Part shown: positions 41,885 through 50,669 of the stretch, piece after piece
Layout of the letters: every line of letters starts with the position of its first letter
How positions within the stretch are numbered: the stretch's first letter is position 1
Source of the DNA: Acidimicrobiales bacterium
GTDB lineage: Bacteria > Actinomycetota > Acidimicrobiia > Acidimicrobiales > Ilumatobacteraceae
Direction: 5' to 3'
Assembly: GCA_030832455.1 (NCBI GenBank)
Contig: JAURJB010000004.1
Span: 1-56,103 of the forward strand
DNA length: 56,103 nt
The notes under the pieces: generated by a model
The model's input: the letters and a program-made list of their open reading frames with translations, nothing else
Told to the model about the DNA's origin: nothing
Databases searched by the model: none
Translations under genes and position numbers: made by a program

Positions 41885-42730
41885 GTGTCAATGATTGTTG
41901 CAAAGAACCTAGAAGCCGCCCTTTTCGCCCTGCGTGAACACGATGATGCTCGTGTGATTCAAGGTGGAACCGATCTGATGGTAGAGATCAACTTCAATCA
42001 TCTGAAGCCAACCACAATGGTGAGCCTTCGACACATCCCCGAGCTACGCACCATCACTCGCCCAGACAGCAACACCATCTCTATCGGGTCCGGTGTCCCG
42101 TATTCACAGCTCGAGATTGAGCCTGTTGCCTCGGTGCTGCCCGCGCTCGCCCAAGCATCCCGTACCGTTGGCTCTCCTCAGATTCGCGCTGCCGGTTCAC
42201 TCGGGGGCAATCTCGGCACATGCTCACCGGCTGGCGACACACTTCCTGTCATGTTCGCACTTGATGCCAACATCCACTTGCAGTCGGCCGATTCACAACG
42301 TACGGTCTCAATTCATCAATTCATGACGGGCGTAAAACGTAATGTCAAACGCCAAGATGAAATCATTACCGCCGTTGACTTCCCCATCATTGACGGCTGG
42401 CAGGGATATTCAAAAGTTGGAGTGCGAAATGCCATGGTGATTTCCGTTGCATCTGCATGCCTGGTTGCAGATCACGAGTCGGGCGATGTGCGACTGGCTC
42501 TCGGATCCGTTGGACCAACCATCATTCGCTGCCGAGAGACCGAACAATGGCTAAAAGACAACACATCACTAACCCGCAATTCGGTGATTTCTCCGGACAT
42601 TGCTCGCGAGTTTGGCGCACGTGCGAGTCGCGAATGCTCGCCAATTGACGACCATCGAAGTACCGCGCAATATCGTCGTCATGCTATTTCAATTCTGGCT
42701 GCTCGTCTACTACAGAAGGCTTATGCATGA
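41885..42730 (+). CDS. Molybdenum hydroxylase FAD-binding subunit (XdhB/CoxM-like)
   Basis: Medium subunit of a heterotrimeric xanthine-dehydrogenase-type enzyme; passes electrons from the 2Fe-2S clusters to NAD or another acceptor. Seen: the FAD motif VIQGGTDLMVEINF near residue 26, VSLRHIPELRTI, and the second FAD motif QIRAAGSLGGNLGTCSPAGDTLP near residue 100, then KVGVRNAMVISVAS and GSVGPTIIRC in the C-terminal domain. About 281 residues. GTG 41885 has GGGA seven bases upstream; the track ATG 41867 lies inside the previous gene and ATG 41891 is an alternative. The stop overlaps the next ATG (ATGA). Confidence 0.93.
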   Translation: MSMIVAKNLEAALFALREHDDARVIQGGTDLMVEINFNHLKPTTMVSLRHIPELRTITRPDSNTISIGSGVPYSQLEIEPVASVLPALAQASRTVGSPQIRAAGSLGGNLGTCSPAGDTLPVMFALDANIHLQSADSQRTVSIHQFMTGVKRNVKRQDEIITAVDFPIIDGWQGYSKVGVRNAMVISVASACLVADHESGDVRLALGSVGPTIIRCRETEQWLKDNTSLTRNSVISPDIAREFGARASRECSPIDDHRSTAQYRRHAISILAARLLQKAYA

Positions 42731-43221
42731 GCATGAACGAGTTCTACACACTCAATGTCAATGGTCAATCGATGCAGGTACAGGACTCATGGGTTGGTGA
42801 AAGCCTCCTCTATGTCCTGCGCGAACGTTTGGGCTTGCCAGGTTCGAAGGGTGCTTGTGAGCAAGGTGAATGTGGCAGTTGCACAGTTCTCCTTGATGGG
42901 CAGGCTGTGTGTTCGTGTTTGGTCATGGCAGCCACTGCAGTGGATAGCACGATCGTGACCGTTGAAGGTTTAGATGCACATGGCGCCGAACTGACCGATG
43001 TTCAAGATGCCTTTGTCCAACAAGGTGCCGTCCAGTGTGGCTTTTGTACACCAGGCCTGATCGTTGCAATACATCACCTACTTGACGAAAATCCACAACC
43101 TTCCGAACTAGAGGTAAAAGAAGCAATATCGGGAAATATTTGTCGCTGTACTGGCTACGGCAGGATTTTTGCCGCAGTTGAACAAGCCGTTGCCGTGCGA
43201 AAGGCTTCGCACACATCATGA
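42727..43221 (+). CDS. Molybdenum hydroxylase 2Fe-2S subunit (XdhC/CoxS-like)
   Basis: Small subunit of 164 residues carrying two 2Fe-2S clusters. Seen: GACEQGECGSCTVLLDG with the plant-ferredoxin-type Cys set near residue 43, and CGFCTPGLIV...ICRCTGYGRI with the CX2C...CXC set near residue 100, at the usual spacing. It transfers electrons from the molybdenum centre to the FAD subunit. ATGA overlaps on both sides show translational coupling with its two partner subunits. Confidence 0.96.
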   Translation: MSMNEFYTLNVNGQSMQVQDSWVGESLLYVLRERLGLPGSKGACEQGECGSCTVLLDGQAVCSCLVMAATAVDSTIVTVEGLDAHGAELTDVQDAFVQQGAVQCGFCTPGLIVAIHHLLDENPQPSELEVKEAISGNICRCTGYGRIFAAVEQAVAVRKASHTS

Positions 43222-45488
43222 GTACTACAAAAGTCGAACAACGAGAACGTGACATTTTGGGCGTTAGCGCTATACGCCCGGACGGTGCCGCGAAGGTAAC
43301 GGGTGACTTTTCATTTACCTCTGATATGAATGCCGAGAATATGTTGTGGGGAGCCACTCTTCGATCACCACACCCGTATGCCCGTATCGTCAGTATCGAT
43401 ACATCGCGTGCGTTGGCACTACCGGGCGTGCATTGCGTCATTACTGCTGACGATGTTCCTGGCAAGCCGACATATGGCTTGATCAGTAGCGATCAGCCCG
43501 TCTTTGCACGTGACTACGTTCGCTATATGGGCGAGCCAGTTGCCGCACTCGCCGCGGACCATCCTGAAACATGCCGCAGAGCGCTTGCTCTCATCGACAT
43601 TGAATACGAAGTGTTGAAGCCTCTTACTAACGCCGAAGATGCAATCGCCGGATCGTTTCCTCCTATTCACCCAGATGGAAACATTATTCGTCACCAACGC
43701 ATCGTTCGAGGTGATCAAAGTGCAACAGGTCCAATCATCGTTGAGGGTGAGTACGAAATTGGCATGCAAGACCAAGCCTTCTTGGGACTAGAGGCTGCGT
43801 TGGCTATCCCCGATAGTCACGGCAAAGGTGTTGAGTTGCACGTGGCAACACAATGGCTACACGAAGACCTTGGGCAAATTTCTGCGTGCCTCGATCTGCC
43901 ACCGCAAAACGTGCGCCTTATTCTTGGTGGAGTTGGCGGAGCGTTCGGCGCACGTGAAGACATCAGCTTGCAAGTTCACTGTTGCTTGCTCGCGCTTAAA
44001 GCGGGACGCCCGATCAAAATGCAATATGGTCGCGAAGAGAGTTTTTTTGGCCACGTCCACAGACACCCAGCAAAAATCTTTATGCGCCATTACGCCCAGT
44101 CAGATGGTCGTATTATCAAAATTGAAGCGCGTTTTGTATTTGATGGTGGTGCATACACCAGCACTTCGCCTGCGGTATTAATCAACGGCATCACCCATAC
44201 GCAGGGGCCATATAAGTGTGACAACGCAACCGTAGATGGGTGGGCAATTCGAACGAACAACCCTCCTTGTGGTGCAATGCGTGGATTCGGAGTAGTCCAA
44301 GCATGCTTCGCCCACGAATCCCAGATGGACAAGATCGCAACAGCTGCCGGATTATCCGCCGTTGACGTTCGGCTCATTAATGCAATGGAAACCGGCGACA
44401 CATTGATAACAGGTCAGGCAATGGAAAGCATCGCACCAGTTGCTCGCTGCATCATCGAAACCGATCACATCCCTCTTCCCGCGCCGCTCGCTGCCAATGC
44501 ACACGAACTGCTTCTACCTGGAGGCAGTGGTTTGACAGCGTCGGCATCACATATTGTTCGCGGTGTTGGCTGGGGTGTCTCGATGAAGAATCTCATGTAC
44601 AGCGAAGGTTTTGACGATTTTGCAACCGCACGCTGCTCGATCAAAGAAGGCGTTGTCTATCTCAAATTTGCAACATCTGAGGTAGGTCAAGGTTTCGTGA
44701 CACTAGCGCCCCAGATCGCACGTTCCGTACTGGGTCTTGACGATGTTGTAGTTGAACCAATCGATACGCAGATTGGTTCTGCGGGATCTACCTCCGCATC
44801 TCGACAGACATGGATGAGTGGAGGTGCTGTAGACGGTGCATGTCGTTTGGTTCGTGAACAGATCTTCCAACACGTTGGCAAACAGAACAACATCGATCCA
44901 CTGCGGCTTGTCATTGAAGGCACCGACATTATCGATCAAATTGGAACATTTCGCATTGCCGTTCGTGAAGCAATAGACGGGCTGTCAATCTCTGAAACAT
45001 TCGAGCATCATCACAAACCGACTGAGGAGCTTGACGAAAACGGACAAGGTAACTGCCATACTGCTTTTGCATTCGTTGCCCACCGTGCAGTTGTTGACGT
45101 TGATCCCGAACTCGGTCTGGTCAAGGTTGTCCAAATCGCTACGGCTCAAGATGTCGGACGCGTCCTTAATCCACTCTCCGCATTAGGACAAATCGAGGGA
45201 GGCATCGCCCAAGGTTTGGGACTAGCAGTGATGGAAGAAATTGTGATCCAAGACGGCAAGGTACGTAACCCAAGCTTTACCGACTATCTCCTACCTACAA
45301 CCCTCGATGCACCGGATGTTGTGGCGAAGATGATCGAAGAATACGAGCCCCAGGCACCACTTGGTGCAAAAGGTATCGGTGAACCACCGTGTATTTCTGT
45401 CACCCCAGCTATTGTTGCTGCGATTCGTGATGCGATTGCCAAGGATCTACATCGGATCCCTGTGCGACCTCAAGATATTTGCCTTTAG
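43218..45488 (+). CDS. Molybdenum hydroxylase catalytic (molybdopterin) subunit
   Basis: A 756-residue large subunit of the xanthine dehydrogenase family. Seen: an a/b hammerhead start (DGAAKVTGDFSFTSDM, LRSPHPYARIVSIDTS), LGGVGGAFGAREDISLQ near residue 236, NNPPCGAMRGFGVVQACF near residue 350, SEVGQGFVTLAPQIA, AQDVGRVLNPLSALGQIEGGIAQGLGLAVMEE and the catalytic Glu in GAKGIGEPPCISVTPAIV near residue 719. The positions equivalent to the xanthine-binding Glu (FGAREDIS) and Arg (MRGFG) are kept, and the CO dehydrogenase AYRCSFR loop is absent, so an N-heterocycle hydroxylase is more likely than CO or aldehyde oxidation. Convergent with the helicase gene, stops overlapping by four bases. Confidence 0.94.
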   Translation: MSTTKVEQRERDILGVSAIRPDGAAKVTGDFSFTSDMNAENMLWGATLRSPHPYARIVSIDTSRALALPGVHCVITADDVPGKPTYGLISSDQPVFARDYVRYMGEPVAALAADHPETCRRALALIDIEYEVLKPLTNAEDAIAGSFPPIHPDGNIIRHQRIVRGDQSATGPIIVEGEYEIGMQDQAFLGLEAALAIPDSHGKGVELHVATQWLHEDLGQISACLDLPPQNVRLILGGVGGAFGAREDISLQVHCCLLALKAGRPIKMQYGREESFFGHVHRHPAKIFMRHYAQSDGRIIKIEARFVFDGGAYTSTSPAVLINGITHTQGPYKCDNATVDGWAIRTNNPPCGAMRGFGVVQACFAHESQMDKIATAAGLSAVDVRLINAMETGDTLITGQAMESIAPVARCIIETDHIPLPAPLAANAHELLLPGGSGLTASASHIVRGVGWGVSMKNLMYSEGFDDFATARCSIKEGVVYLKFATSEVGQGFVTLAPQIARSVLGLDDVVVEPIDTQIGSAGSTSASRQTWMSGGAVDGACRLVREQIFQHVGKQNNIDPLRLVIEGTDIIDQIGTFRIAVREAIDGLSISETFEHHHKPTEELDENGQGNCHTAFAFVAHRAVVDVDPELGLVKVVQIATAQDVGRVLNPLSALGQIEGGIAQGLGLAVMEEIVIQDGKVRNPSFTDYLLPTTLDAPDVVAKMIEEYEPQAPLGAKGIGEPPCISVTPAIVAAIRDAIAKDLHRIPVRPQDICL

Positions 45489-46672
45489 TCTGATTCAACC
45501 TTCAATAAGGTTGCAACGACTGCCCCAATTTCACCTGGGCGTACGGCCTTGGTTGGCTCACTGAGGTCAAAATTTGGATCGTCATAGATCACATCAAACT
45601 TCATTCCCCTGCACAACGATGCTGTTGTTCTTCGCATTGACTTATCAATGAGCGAAATAACAGTGCCTTTCATACCAGCTCGTCCCGTTCGACCTGAACG
45701 GTGAATGTAATCTTTCGGATCCTCTGGCATATCGAAATGCACAACCACAGGAACTGCGTCGATGTGAATTCCGCGAGCAGCAACGTCTGTTGCCACCATT
45801 ACCGTTGCTTTGCCGCGGCGAAACTGCTCCAGGGCCTTTTCACGTTGCGCTTGGCTTCGGTTGCCGTGGATTACGCACGTGTTGATTCCAAGTGACTCCA
45901 AGTTTCCGGCAAGCCGATCGGAACCATGTTTTGTGCGACAAAACACAATTGCTCGTTCGTACTGCGTGGCAATTTCTGCAAGCACTTTCGTGCGGTTGTC
46001 GCGCGAAACGTTCCAAAAAAGGTGATCAATTTCACCAGCATTCTCAGCGGTTGCGACTGCGTGGCGCTTTGGGTTGTGTTGAAACTCGCGAATCAAGGTG
46101 TCGATATCGCCATCGAGGGTTGCTGAGAACAGCAACGTCTGACGATTCGTGGTAACCGCGCGCATAATGCGTTTAACCGCTGGCATGAAACCCATATCGG
46201 CCATCCGATCGGCTTCATCGATGACCGCTACGGCCACTGCACCAAGGTCAAGATCTCGCCTCTTGATTAAGTCTTCCAATCGACCCGGAGTAGCCACAAC
46301 GATGCTTGAGGCACGAGCTGCTTTTACTTGTGGTCCATAACCAGCGCCGCCATACACGGCAGATACGCGAATATCGCTTCCGCCACACAACAGTGAAATC
46401 TCTTTGGCGACCTGGGCTGCAAGTTCGCGCGTTGGAACAAGCACCAATCCAGTTGGACGGCCTGGCCTGCTTTTTGTCACCTTGGCTGCAATTGCAATAC
46501 CAAAAGCCAGAGTCTTACCCGATCCAGTAGGTGCCTTTCCGCAGATGTCATTACCTGCAAGGGCATCTGGCAACGTGGCTTCCTGGACGGGAAACGGACT
46601 CTCAATTCCGCGTGCTACCAGCCCGGAAACAATGTTCTTGGGCACGCCAAGTTCGGTCCATGTTTTAGTCAT
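45485..46672 (-). CDS. DEAD-box RNA helicase
   Basis: ATP-dependent RNA helicase of 395 residues with both RecA-like domains and almost no extensions. Seen: Q-motif region TWTELGVPKNIVSGLVARGIESPFPVQ, motif I APTGSGKTLAF, Ia PTRELA, II IDEADRMADMG (DEAD), III SATLD, and in domain 2 FCRTKHGSDRLA, VATDVAARGIHID and HRSGRTGRAG. Likely in RNA turnover or ribosome assembly. ATG 46672 (MTKTWTEL) has GAGGAG six bases upstream and is preferred to 46690. 65 bases separate it from the next gene upstream on this strand. Confidence 0.95.
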   Translation of the reverse strand: MTKTWTELGVPKNIVSGLVARGIESPFPVQEATLPDALAGNDICGKAPTGSGKTLAFGIAIAAKVTKSRPGRPTGLVLVPTRELAAQVAKEISLLCGGSDIRVSAVYGGAGYGPQVKAARASSIVVATPGRLEDLIKRRDLDLGAVAVAVIDEADRMADMGFMPAVKRIMRAVTTNRQTLLFSATLDGDIDTLIREFQHNPKRHAVATAENAGEIDHLFWNVSRDNRTKVLAEIATQYERAIVFCRTKHGSDRLAGNLESLGINTCVIHGNRSQAQREKALEQFRRGKATVMVATDVAARGIHIDAVPVVVHFDMPEDPKDYIHRSGRTGRAGMKGTVISLIDKSMRRTTASLCRGMKFDVIYDDPNFDLSEPTKAVRPGEIGAVVATLLKVESD

Positions 46673-46737
46673 TTCATACTCCTCGATCAATACTTTGTGG
46701 TTGTGTTCCTCAGGTATGTTCCTGGGATTGTGAAGGG

Positions 46738-48033
46738 CTAGCGACCCAACACACGACGCAAATAGTCGTTAGTGAACACACCCTCGGGATCGAGTTGGTT
46801 CCGAACTTCAATAAAACGCTGATATTCAGGATACAGGCTAGACAGTTGAGTTCCATCCATGTAATGAAGCTTGCCCCAATGTGGACGACCTTCATATCTG
46901 ACCAGAATCTCTTCAACAGCCTTGAAGTATTCGTCATAGTCACAACCCTGATACATGTGCACTGCAATGTATGCACTTTCACGTCCTGTAGAAGTTGATA
47001 AAGGTATGTCATCAGCACCTGTACTGCGAACTTCGATCGGAAAACTGATCTTCAAATCTCGTTGTTCAATCATCTGCATAATTTCATTCAATGCCCTACC
47101 GACGGCACTTATCGAAATCGAATACTCCATCTCATAAAATTTGACCAAACGCTTGCTACTAAACACACGATGGCTGACATTCACAAACTCAACACGGCCC
47201 GCACCTGGCAACAGCGTCGCAAAGCGTGGAATCAGCGAAGGGGCAACCCGTCCGATTCGGCACAACATACCGAATGCGATGTTTTCCAGCACGATCTTGT
47301 GAATCCATGTTGAGAAACGTGCCGGTGGATCAGCAGGTAAATTCGTCACATTATTCGCTTTTGTGAGCGCCCATTTTGTGTGCGGAATCCAATAGAACTC
47401 GAAGAAATCGTTGTTTTTAATAAGTTGCTCAAACTGCGACACAACATCAGAAATGAGCATCGGTCTCTCGACTGCATGCAGGTTAAACAACGGAACGACA
47501 CGAATTGAATACTCGGTGATAATGCCAAGCGCCCCAAGAGACACGCGTCCACAATGGAAGACTTCCTGATTCTCTTCAGTACTACAGGTGATGATTTCGC
47601 CAGTCGCAACCACCATCTTGAAGCCAAGAATCTGCGCGGCCAATCCAGTTCTCAGTAGACCCGTTCCATGGGTCGAGGTTGACATCGCTCCGGCCAAAGT
47701 TTGATAGGTAACATCTCCCAAATTCGGCATCGAAAGACCATGACTTTCTAGATACATGTTAAGTTCACTCAGCACGATTCCAGATTGAACACGAACGACA
47801 CCATTCACTGGGTCAATTTCAATTACTGCATTGAGCGACGACATGTCGAGCATCATCTCATCGGGCTTGCTGATATCTGTGAAGCTGTGTCCCGAACCGG
47901 TTGCTTTCACCCGCATTCCAGACTGCGTGGCCCGTCGAACGGCATCAACAACATCCTGTTCGGTCTTTGGCCGTGCTAAGGCTATGGGCCGTGAGTGCTG
48001 GTTACCAGCCCAGTTACGCCATTTCCTTGTCAT
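46738..48033 (-). CDS. FAD-dependent aldonolactone oxidase-like protein (ALO family)
   Basis: A 431-residue flavoprotein of the vanillyl-alcohol-oxidase superfamily resembling L-gulono-1,4-lactone dehydrogenase and D-arabinono-lactone oxidase. Seen: FAD domain with KATGSGHSFTDI near residue 43, where the His is the usual covalent FAD site, LPNLGDVTYQTLAGAMSTSTHGTG in the form MPNLGDVTYQ, ILGFKMVVATGE, and a C-terminal ALO domain with PHWGKLHYM and RNQLDPEGVFTNDYL. Substrate probably a sugar lactone or alditol. It is translationally coupled (ATGA) to the MFS transporter upstream. Confidence 0.92.
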   Translation of the reverse strand: MTRKWRNWAGNQHSRPIALARPKTEQDVVDAVRRATQSGMRVKATGSGHSFTDISKPDEMMLDMSSLNAVIEIDPVNGVVRVQSGIVLSELNMYLESHGLSMPNLGDVTYQTLAGAMSTSTHGTGLLRTGLAAQILGFKMVVATGEIITCSTEENQEVFHCGRVSLGALGIITEYSIRVVPLFNLHAVERPMLISDVVSQFEQLIKNNDFFEFYWIPHTKWALTKANNVTNLPADPPARFSTWIHKIVLENIAFGMLCRIGRVAPSLIPRFATLLPGAGRVEFVNVSHRVFSSKRLVKFYEMEYSISISAVGRALNEIMQMIEQRDLKISFPIEVRSTGADDIPLSTSTGRESAYIAVHMYQGCDYDEYFKAVEEILVRYEGRPHWGKLHYMDGTQLSSLYPEYQRFIEVRNQLDPEGVFTNDYLRRVLGR

Positions 48034-49277
48034 GATTCAGCAGCCACAACATGTTCGATGTTAAGCAATAACGTAAGTGTCAAGCCAAGCACGACAAACG
48101 TTCCAAGCATTGAAAGCCATGGAAATCCCAGTGACTTCCTGATGAAACCACTTGAGAATCCTGCGATCCCTCCGCACAAGCTCATCGCTACGTCTGCCGA
48201 TCCTTGCACTCTCACACGATGTTCAATAGGCACCGAGTCAACGAGCAAACTTGATGCCCCAATCAGGCCAAAACTCCACCCAATGCCAAGCAGCCACAGC
48301 GATGGGAAAAACACAATTGGATTACTTCCTGCAAAAGCCGACATCACGGTGCTCACAATCAATATAAAACATCCCACAAGCATGGTGTTAAGACGACCAT
48401 TGCGATCACTGAAGCGACCGATAAATGGGCTGAACGCATACATTCCAGCAATGTGAAGCGAAATGATGTAGGCACTCACCGTTTCGTGCCCATGTTGTTT
48501 GAGATGAACTGGAGTCATCGTCATCACCGCCACCATGGTGATGTGAGAAATCATCATCCCATAGAACGCAAGACGTGTTTTTGGTGATGATTTAAGATAC
48601 GAAATAACTTTCACACCCGGATTCACCAAACCGTTGACATCGCGCGTCTGCTGACTACGCAGACCACCGGCAACAAACAGCGGATCGGGTTTCAATCTCA
48701 AGGCCACGTTGACTAGTGATGAAAAGAAGAACACACCAGAGAACACCCACGGACCTGTGTATTGATTCCAGCCGAATAATGACTGACCAAGCTCTTCTGC
48801 TGGTCGAATAAGCAAAGGACCGAACACTGCACCGAAGGTAGATGCAAACAAAATTCGACTCATAGCCGCACCGCGTTCAGTGGGTTCTGCCAAATCAGTT
48901 GCAGCGTAGCGTGAAAGTAAATTGGCCGATTGACCATTGCCGAATAAAAACAGGCCGATGAGGAAAACGGTCAAAGACTGCAATTCGACTCCGAGCCCTG
49001 CAACAAGCCCTCCCATAATTGCCATTGAATAACCGGCCATCAGACCTATGCGCCGTCCCTGTCTCAGCATCAATCTGGAAAGCACCTGTGCCATAAACGC
49101 GGTACCGATCGTGACCGTTGCAGAGGCAACGCCTCCCCATGGAGTTGTCTGTCCCAGCAGATCTTGAATGACAAATGCACCGACAGTGACCGCTGCAGAT
49201 AGCGCTGCCGACCCAGCAATTTGACCTACAACCAAAACCCGAAGCGTTCGCGCTTGAATCTGCTGAACGCTGCTCAC
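48030..49277 (-). CDS. Major facilitator superfamily transporter
   Basis: A 415-residue membrane protein with about twelve hydrophobic helices in two halves and MFS A-type loops (LMLRQGRRIGLMAG after helix 2; FIGRFSDRNGRLNTM in the second half). The pattern VNVALRLKPDPL separates the halves. Substrate unknown. The gene starts 20 bases from the 3' end of tRNA-Leu and overlaps the aldonolactone oxidase by ATGA. Several other GTG or ATG starts lie close by, but this one has the family's short cytoplasmic lead. Confidence 0.92.
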   Translation of the reverse strand: MSSVQQIQARTLRVLVVGQIAGSAALSAAVTVGAFVIQDLLGQTTPWGGVASATVTIGTAFMAQVLSRLMLRQGRRIGLMAGYSMAIMGGLVAGLGVELQSLTVFLIGLFLFGNGQSANLLSRYAATDLAEPTERGAAMSRILFASTFGAVFGPLLIRPAEELGQSLFGWNQYTGPWVFSGVFFFSSLVNVALRLKPDPLFVAGGLRSQQTRDVNGLVNPGVKVISYLKSSPKTRLAFYGMMISHITMVAVMTMTPVHLKQHGHETVSAYIISLHIAGMYAFSPFIGRFSDRNGRLNTMLVGCFILIVSTVMSAFAGSNPIVFFPSLWLLGIGWSFGLIGASSLLVDSVPIEHRVRVQGSADVAMSLCGGIAGFSSGFIRKSLGFPWLSMLGTFVVLGLTLTLLLNIEHVVAAES

Positions 49278-49297
49278 AAGAAAATTCTACGCAACAA

Positions 49298-49384
49298 TGG
49301 TGTCGAAGAGGGGACTTGAACCCCTACGCCCTTTCGAGCGCCAGCCCCTCAAGCTGGTGCGTCTGCCAATTTCGCCACTCCGAC
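49298..49384 (-). tRNA. tRNA-Leu, anticodon GAG, CCA encoded
   Basis: The minus strand folds as a class II tRNA of 87 bases: acceptor GTCGGAG pairs with CTTCGAC, discriminator A, then an encoded CCA. The anticodon arm is CCAGC-TTGAGGG-GCTGG, which gives anticodon GAG (reads CUC and CUU). The long variable arm (GCTCGAAAGGGC) and the T arm GGGGTTCAAGTCCCC are as expected for leucine. It lies between secG and the MFS gene. Confidence 0.96.
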
Positions 49385-49415
49385 GTGGACTTCTATTTTA
49401 CCTGACTGTTGGTGC

Positions 49416-49652
49416 TTACGCGAGAAACATTCCGAGTGCGATGACCGTGATGACCCACACCAACGCGAACACCGTGGTAATTCGATTGAGATTGCGCTCG
49501 GCAGCCGCCGAACCCAATGCAGCACCACCGCCTCCACCAAACATATCGCTCAAACCACCGCCACGACCACTGTGGAGAAGAACTCCTACAACAAGTGCAA
49601 CGAGTGAAACGACGTTAATGATGACCGTGATGATTGTGATCAAATTACGCAC
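49416..49652 (-). CDS. secG: Preprotein translocase subunit SecG
   Basis: A 78-residue two-helix membrane protein that assists SecYEG-dependent export. Seen: first helix ITVIINVVSLVALVVGVLLHSGRGGGLSDMFGGG, with the diagnostic glycine-rich GRGGGLSDMFGG loop, then AALGSAAAERNLNRITTVFALVWVITVIALGM. secG downstream of tpiA is a common actinobacterial order; here the opp operon lies between them. tRNA-Leu follows 31 bases later. Confidence 0.95.
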   Translation of the reverse strand: MRNLITIITVIINVVSLVALVVGVLLHSGRGGGLSDMFGGGGGAALGSAAAERNLNRITTVFALVWVITVIALGMFLA

Positions 49653-49685
49653 GAGTTAATGCTACCGAGAGAAAAACGACTTTAA

Positions 49686-50669
49686 CTATTCGGGGAAATG
49701 GCAGGCGGACTGCTGCCCCGTTGCTCGAGCCACAAGTTCGGGTTCGGTTTGCGCACACAATTCGGTCGCTTTCCAACACCTGGTACGGAATCGACATCCA
49801 GTCGGCGGGTTGACGGGTGAAGGAACATCGCCCTCCAGCATGATCCGATGACGCAACCGTTCCACTTTTGGATCCGGTAACGGCACAGCAGACAACAGAG
49901 CCTTCGTATACGGATGCGATGGATCGTTGTACACGGCATTCTTATTGCCAATTTCTACAATCTTTCCGAGATACATCACCGCAACATCATCTGCAATGTG
50001 ACGGACGACAGACAAATCATGAGCGATGAACACAAATGACATGCCAAGACGTTTCTGTAAATCACCAAACAAGTTGACCACTCCGGCCTGAATGCTCACA
50101 TCCAAAGCAGATACTGGTTCGTCAAGCACAATCAGTTTGGGATCCAGAGCAAGTGCTCGCGCGATTCCGACCCGTTGTCGCTGTCCACCAGAAAATTCAT
50201 GCGGAAACCTTCGAGCATGGTCTGGTGCGAGGCCAACTAAATCAAGCAACTCAGCAACACGATCTTGATGATCACCGGAGATTCCCTGGACTACCAATGG
50301 TTCGGAAATTGAAGTACCAACTGTCATTTTCGGATCAAGTGATGCGAAAGGATCCTGAAATACAATCTGCATCTGACGACGCACCACACGCAACTCTTCG
50401 AACGACAGCTCCGTGAGATCCTGTCCGTCAAAAAAGATCCTGCCCGACGTTGGAGTGATCAGCTGCAGGATTGACCGACCAACAGTTGTCTTTCCAGACC
50501 CAGACTCACCAACAATGCCAAGTGTCTTACCTGTGCTGACATTAAATGAGACATCAGAGACTGCTTGGACGATACGTTTTGATTTTCGCAGGCCCTTACT
50601 CGCCCGCAGTTCAAAATTCTTAACCAAATTCTGGACGCTGAGAAGCGGGGCTTGAGATTGCATGTTCAT
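49686..50669 (-). CDS. oppF: Oligopeptide/dipeptide ABC transporter ATP-binding protein OppF
   Basis: Second ATPase of the peptide importer, 327 residues. Seen: Walker A GESGSGKTTVGRSI near residue 53, the OppF-type VFQDPFASLDPKMTVG, signature FSGGQRQRVGIARALAL, Walker B LIVLDEPVSALDVSIQ, H-loop FIAHDLSVVRHI, and the oligo_HPY C-terminal Cys cluster TGCRFRTRCWKATELC that binds a 4Fe-4S cluster in related proteins. Overlaps oppD by ATGA. The operon's order A-B-C-D-F is standard. Confidence 0.95.
   Translation of the reverse strand: MNMQSQAPLLSVQNLVKNFELRASKGLRKSKRIVQAVSDVSFNVSTGKTLGIVGESGSGKTTVGRSILQLITPTSGRIFFDGQDLTELSFEELRVVRRQMQIVFQDPFASLDPKMTVGTSISEPLVVQGISGDHQDRVAELLDLVGLAPDHARRFPHEFSGGQRQRVGIARALALDPKLIVLDEPVSALDVSIQAGVVNLFGDLQKRLGMSFVFIAHDLSVVRHIADDVAVMYLGKIVEIGNKNAVYNDPSHPYTKALLSAVPLPDPKVERLRHRIMLEGDVPSPVNPPTGCRFRTRCWKATELCAQTEPELVARATGQQSACHFPE

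Noticed and set aside
42923-43465. 180-residue minus-strand ORF
   Set aside because: Antisense to the 2Fe-2S and Mo subunit genes, which are translationally coupled and motif-complete.
43218-45488. Aerobic CO dehydrogenase large subunit
   Set aside because: The CoxL active-site loop AYRCSFR is absent; the equivalent segment is CGAMRGFGVV, as in N-heterocycle hydroxylases.
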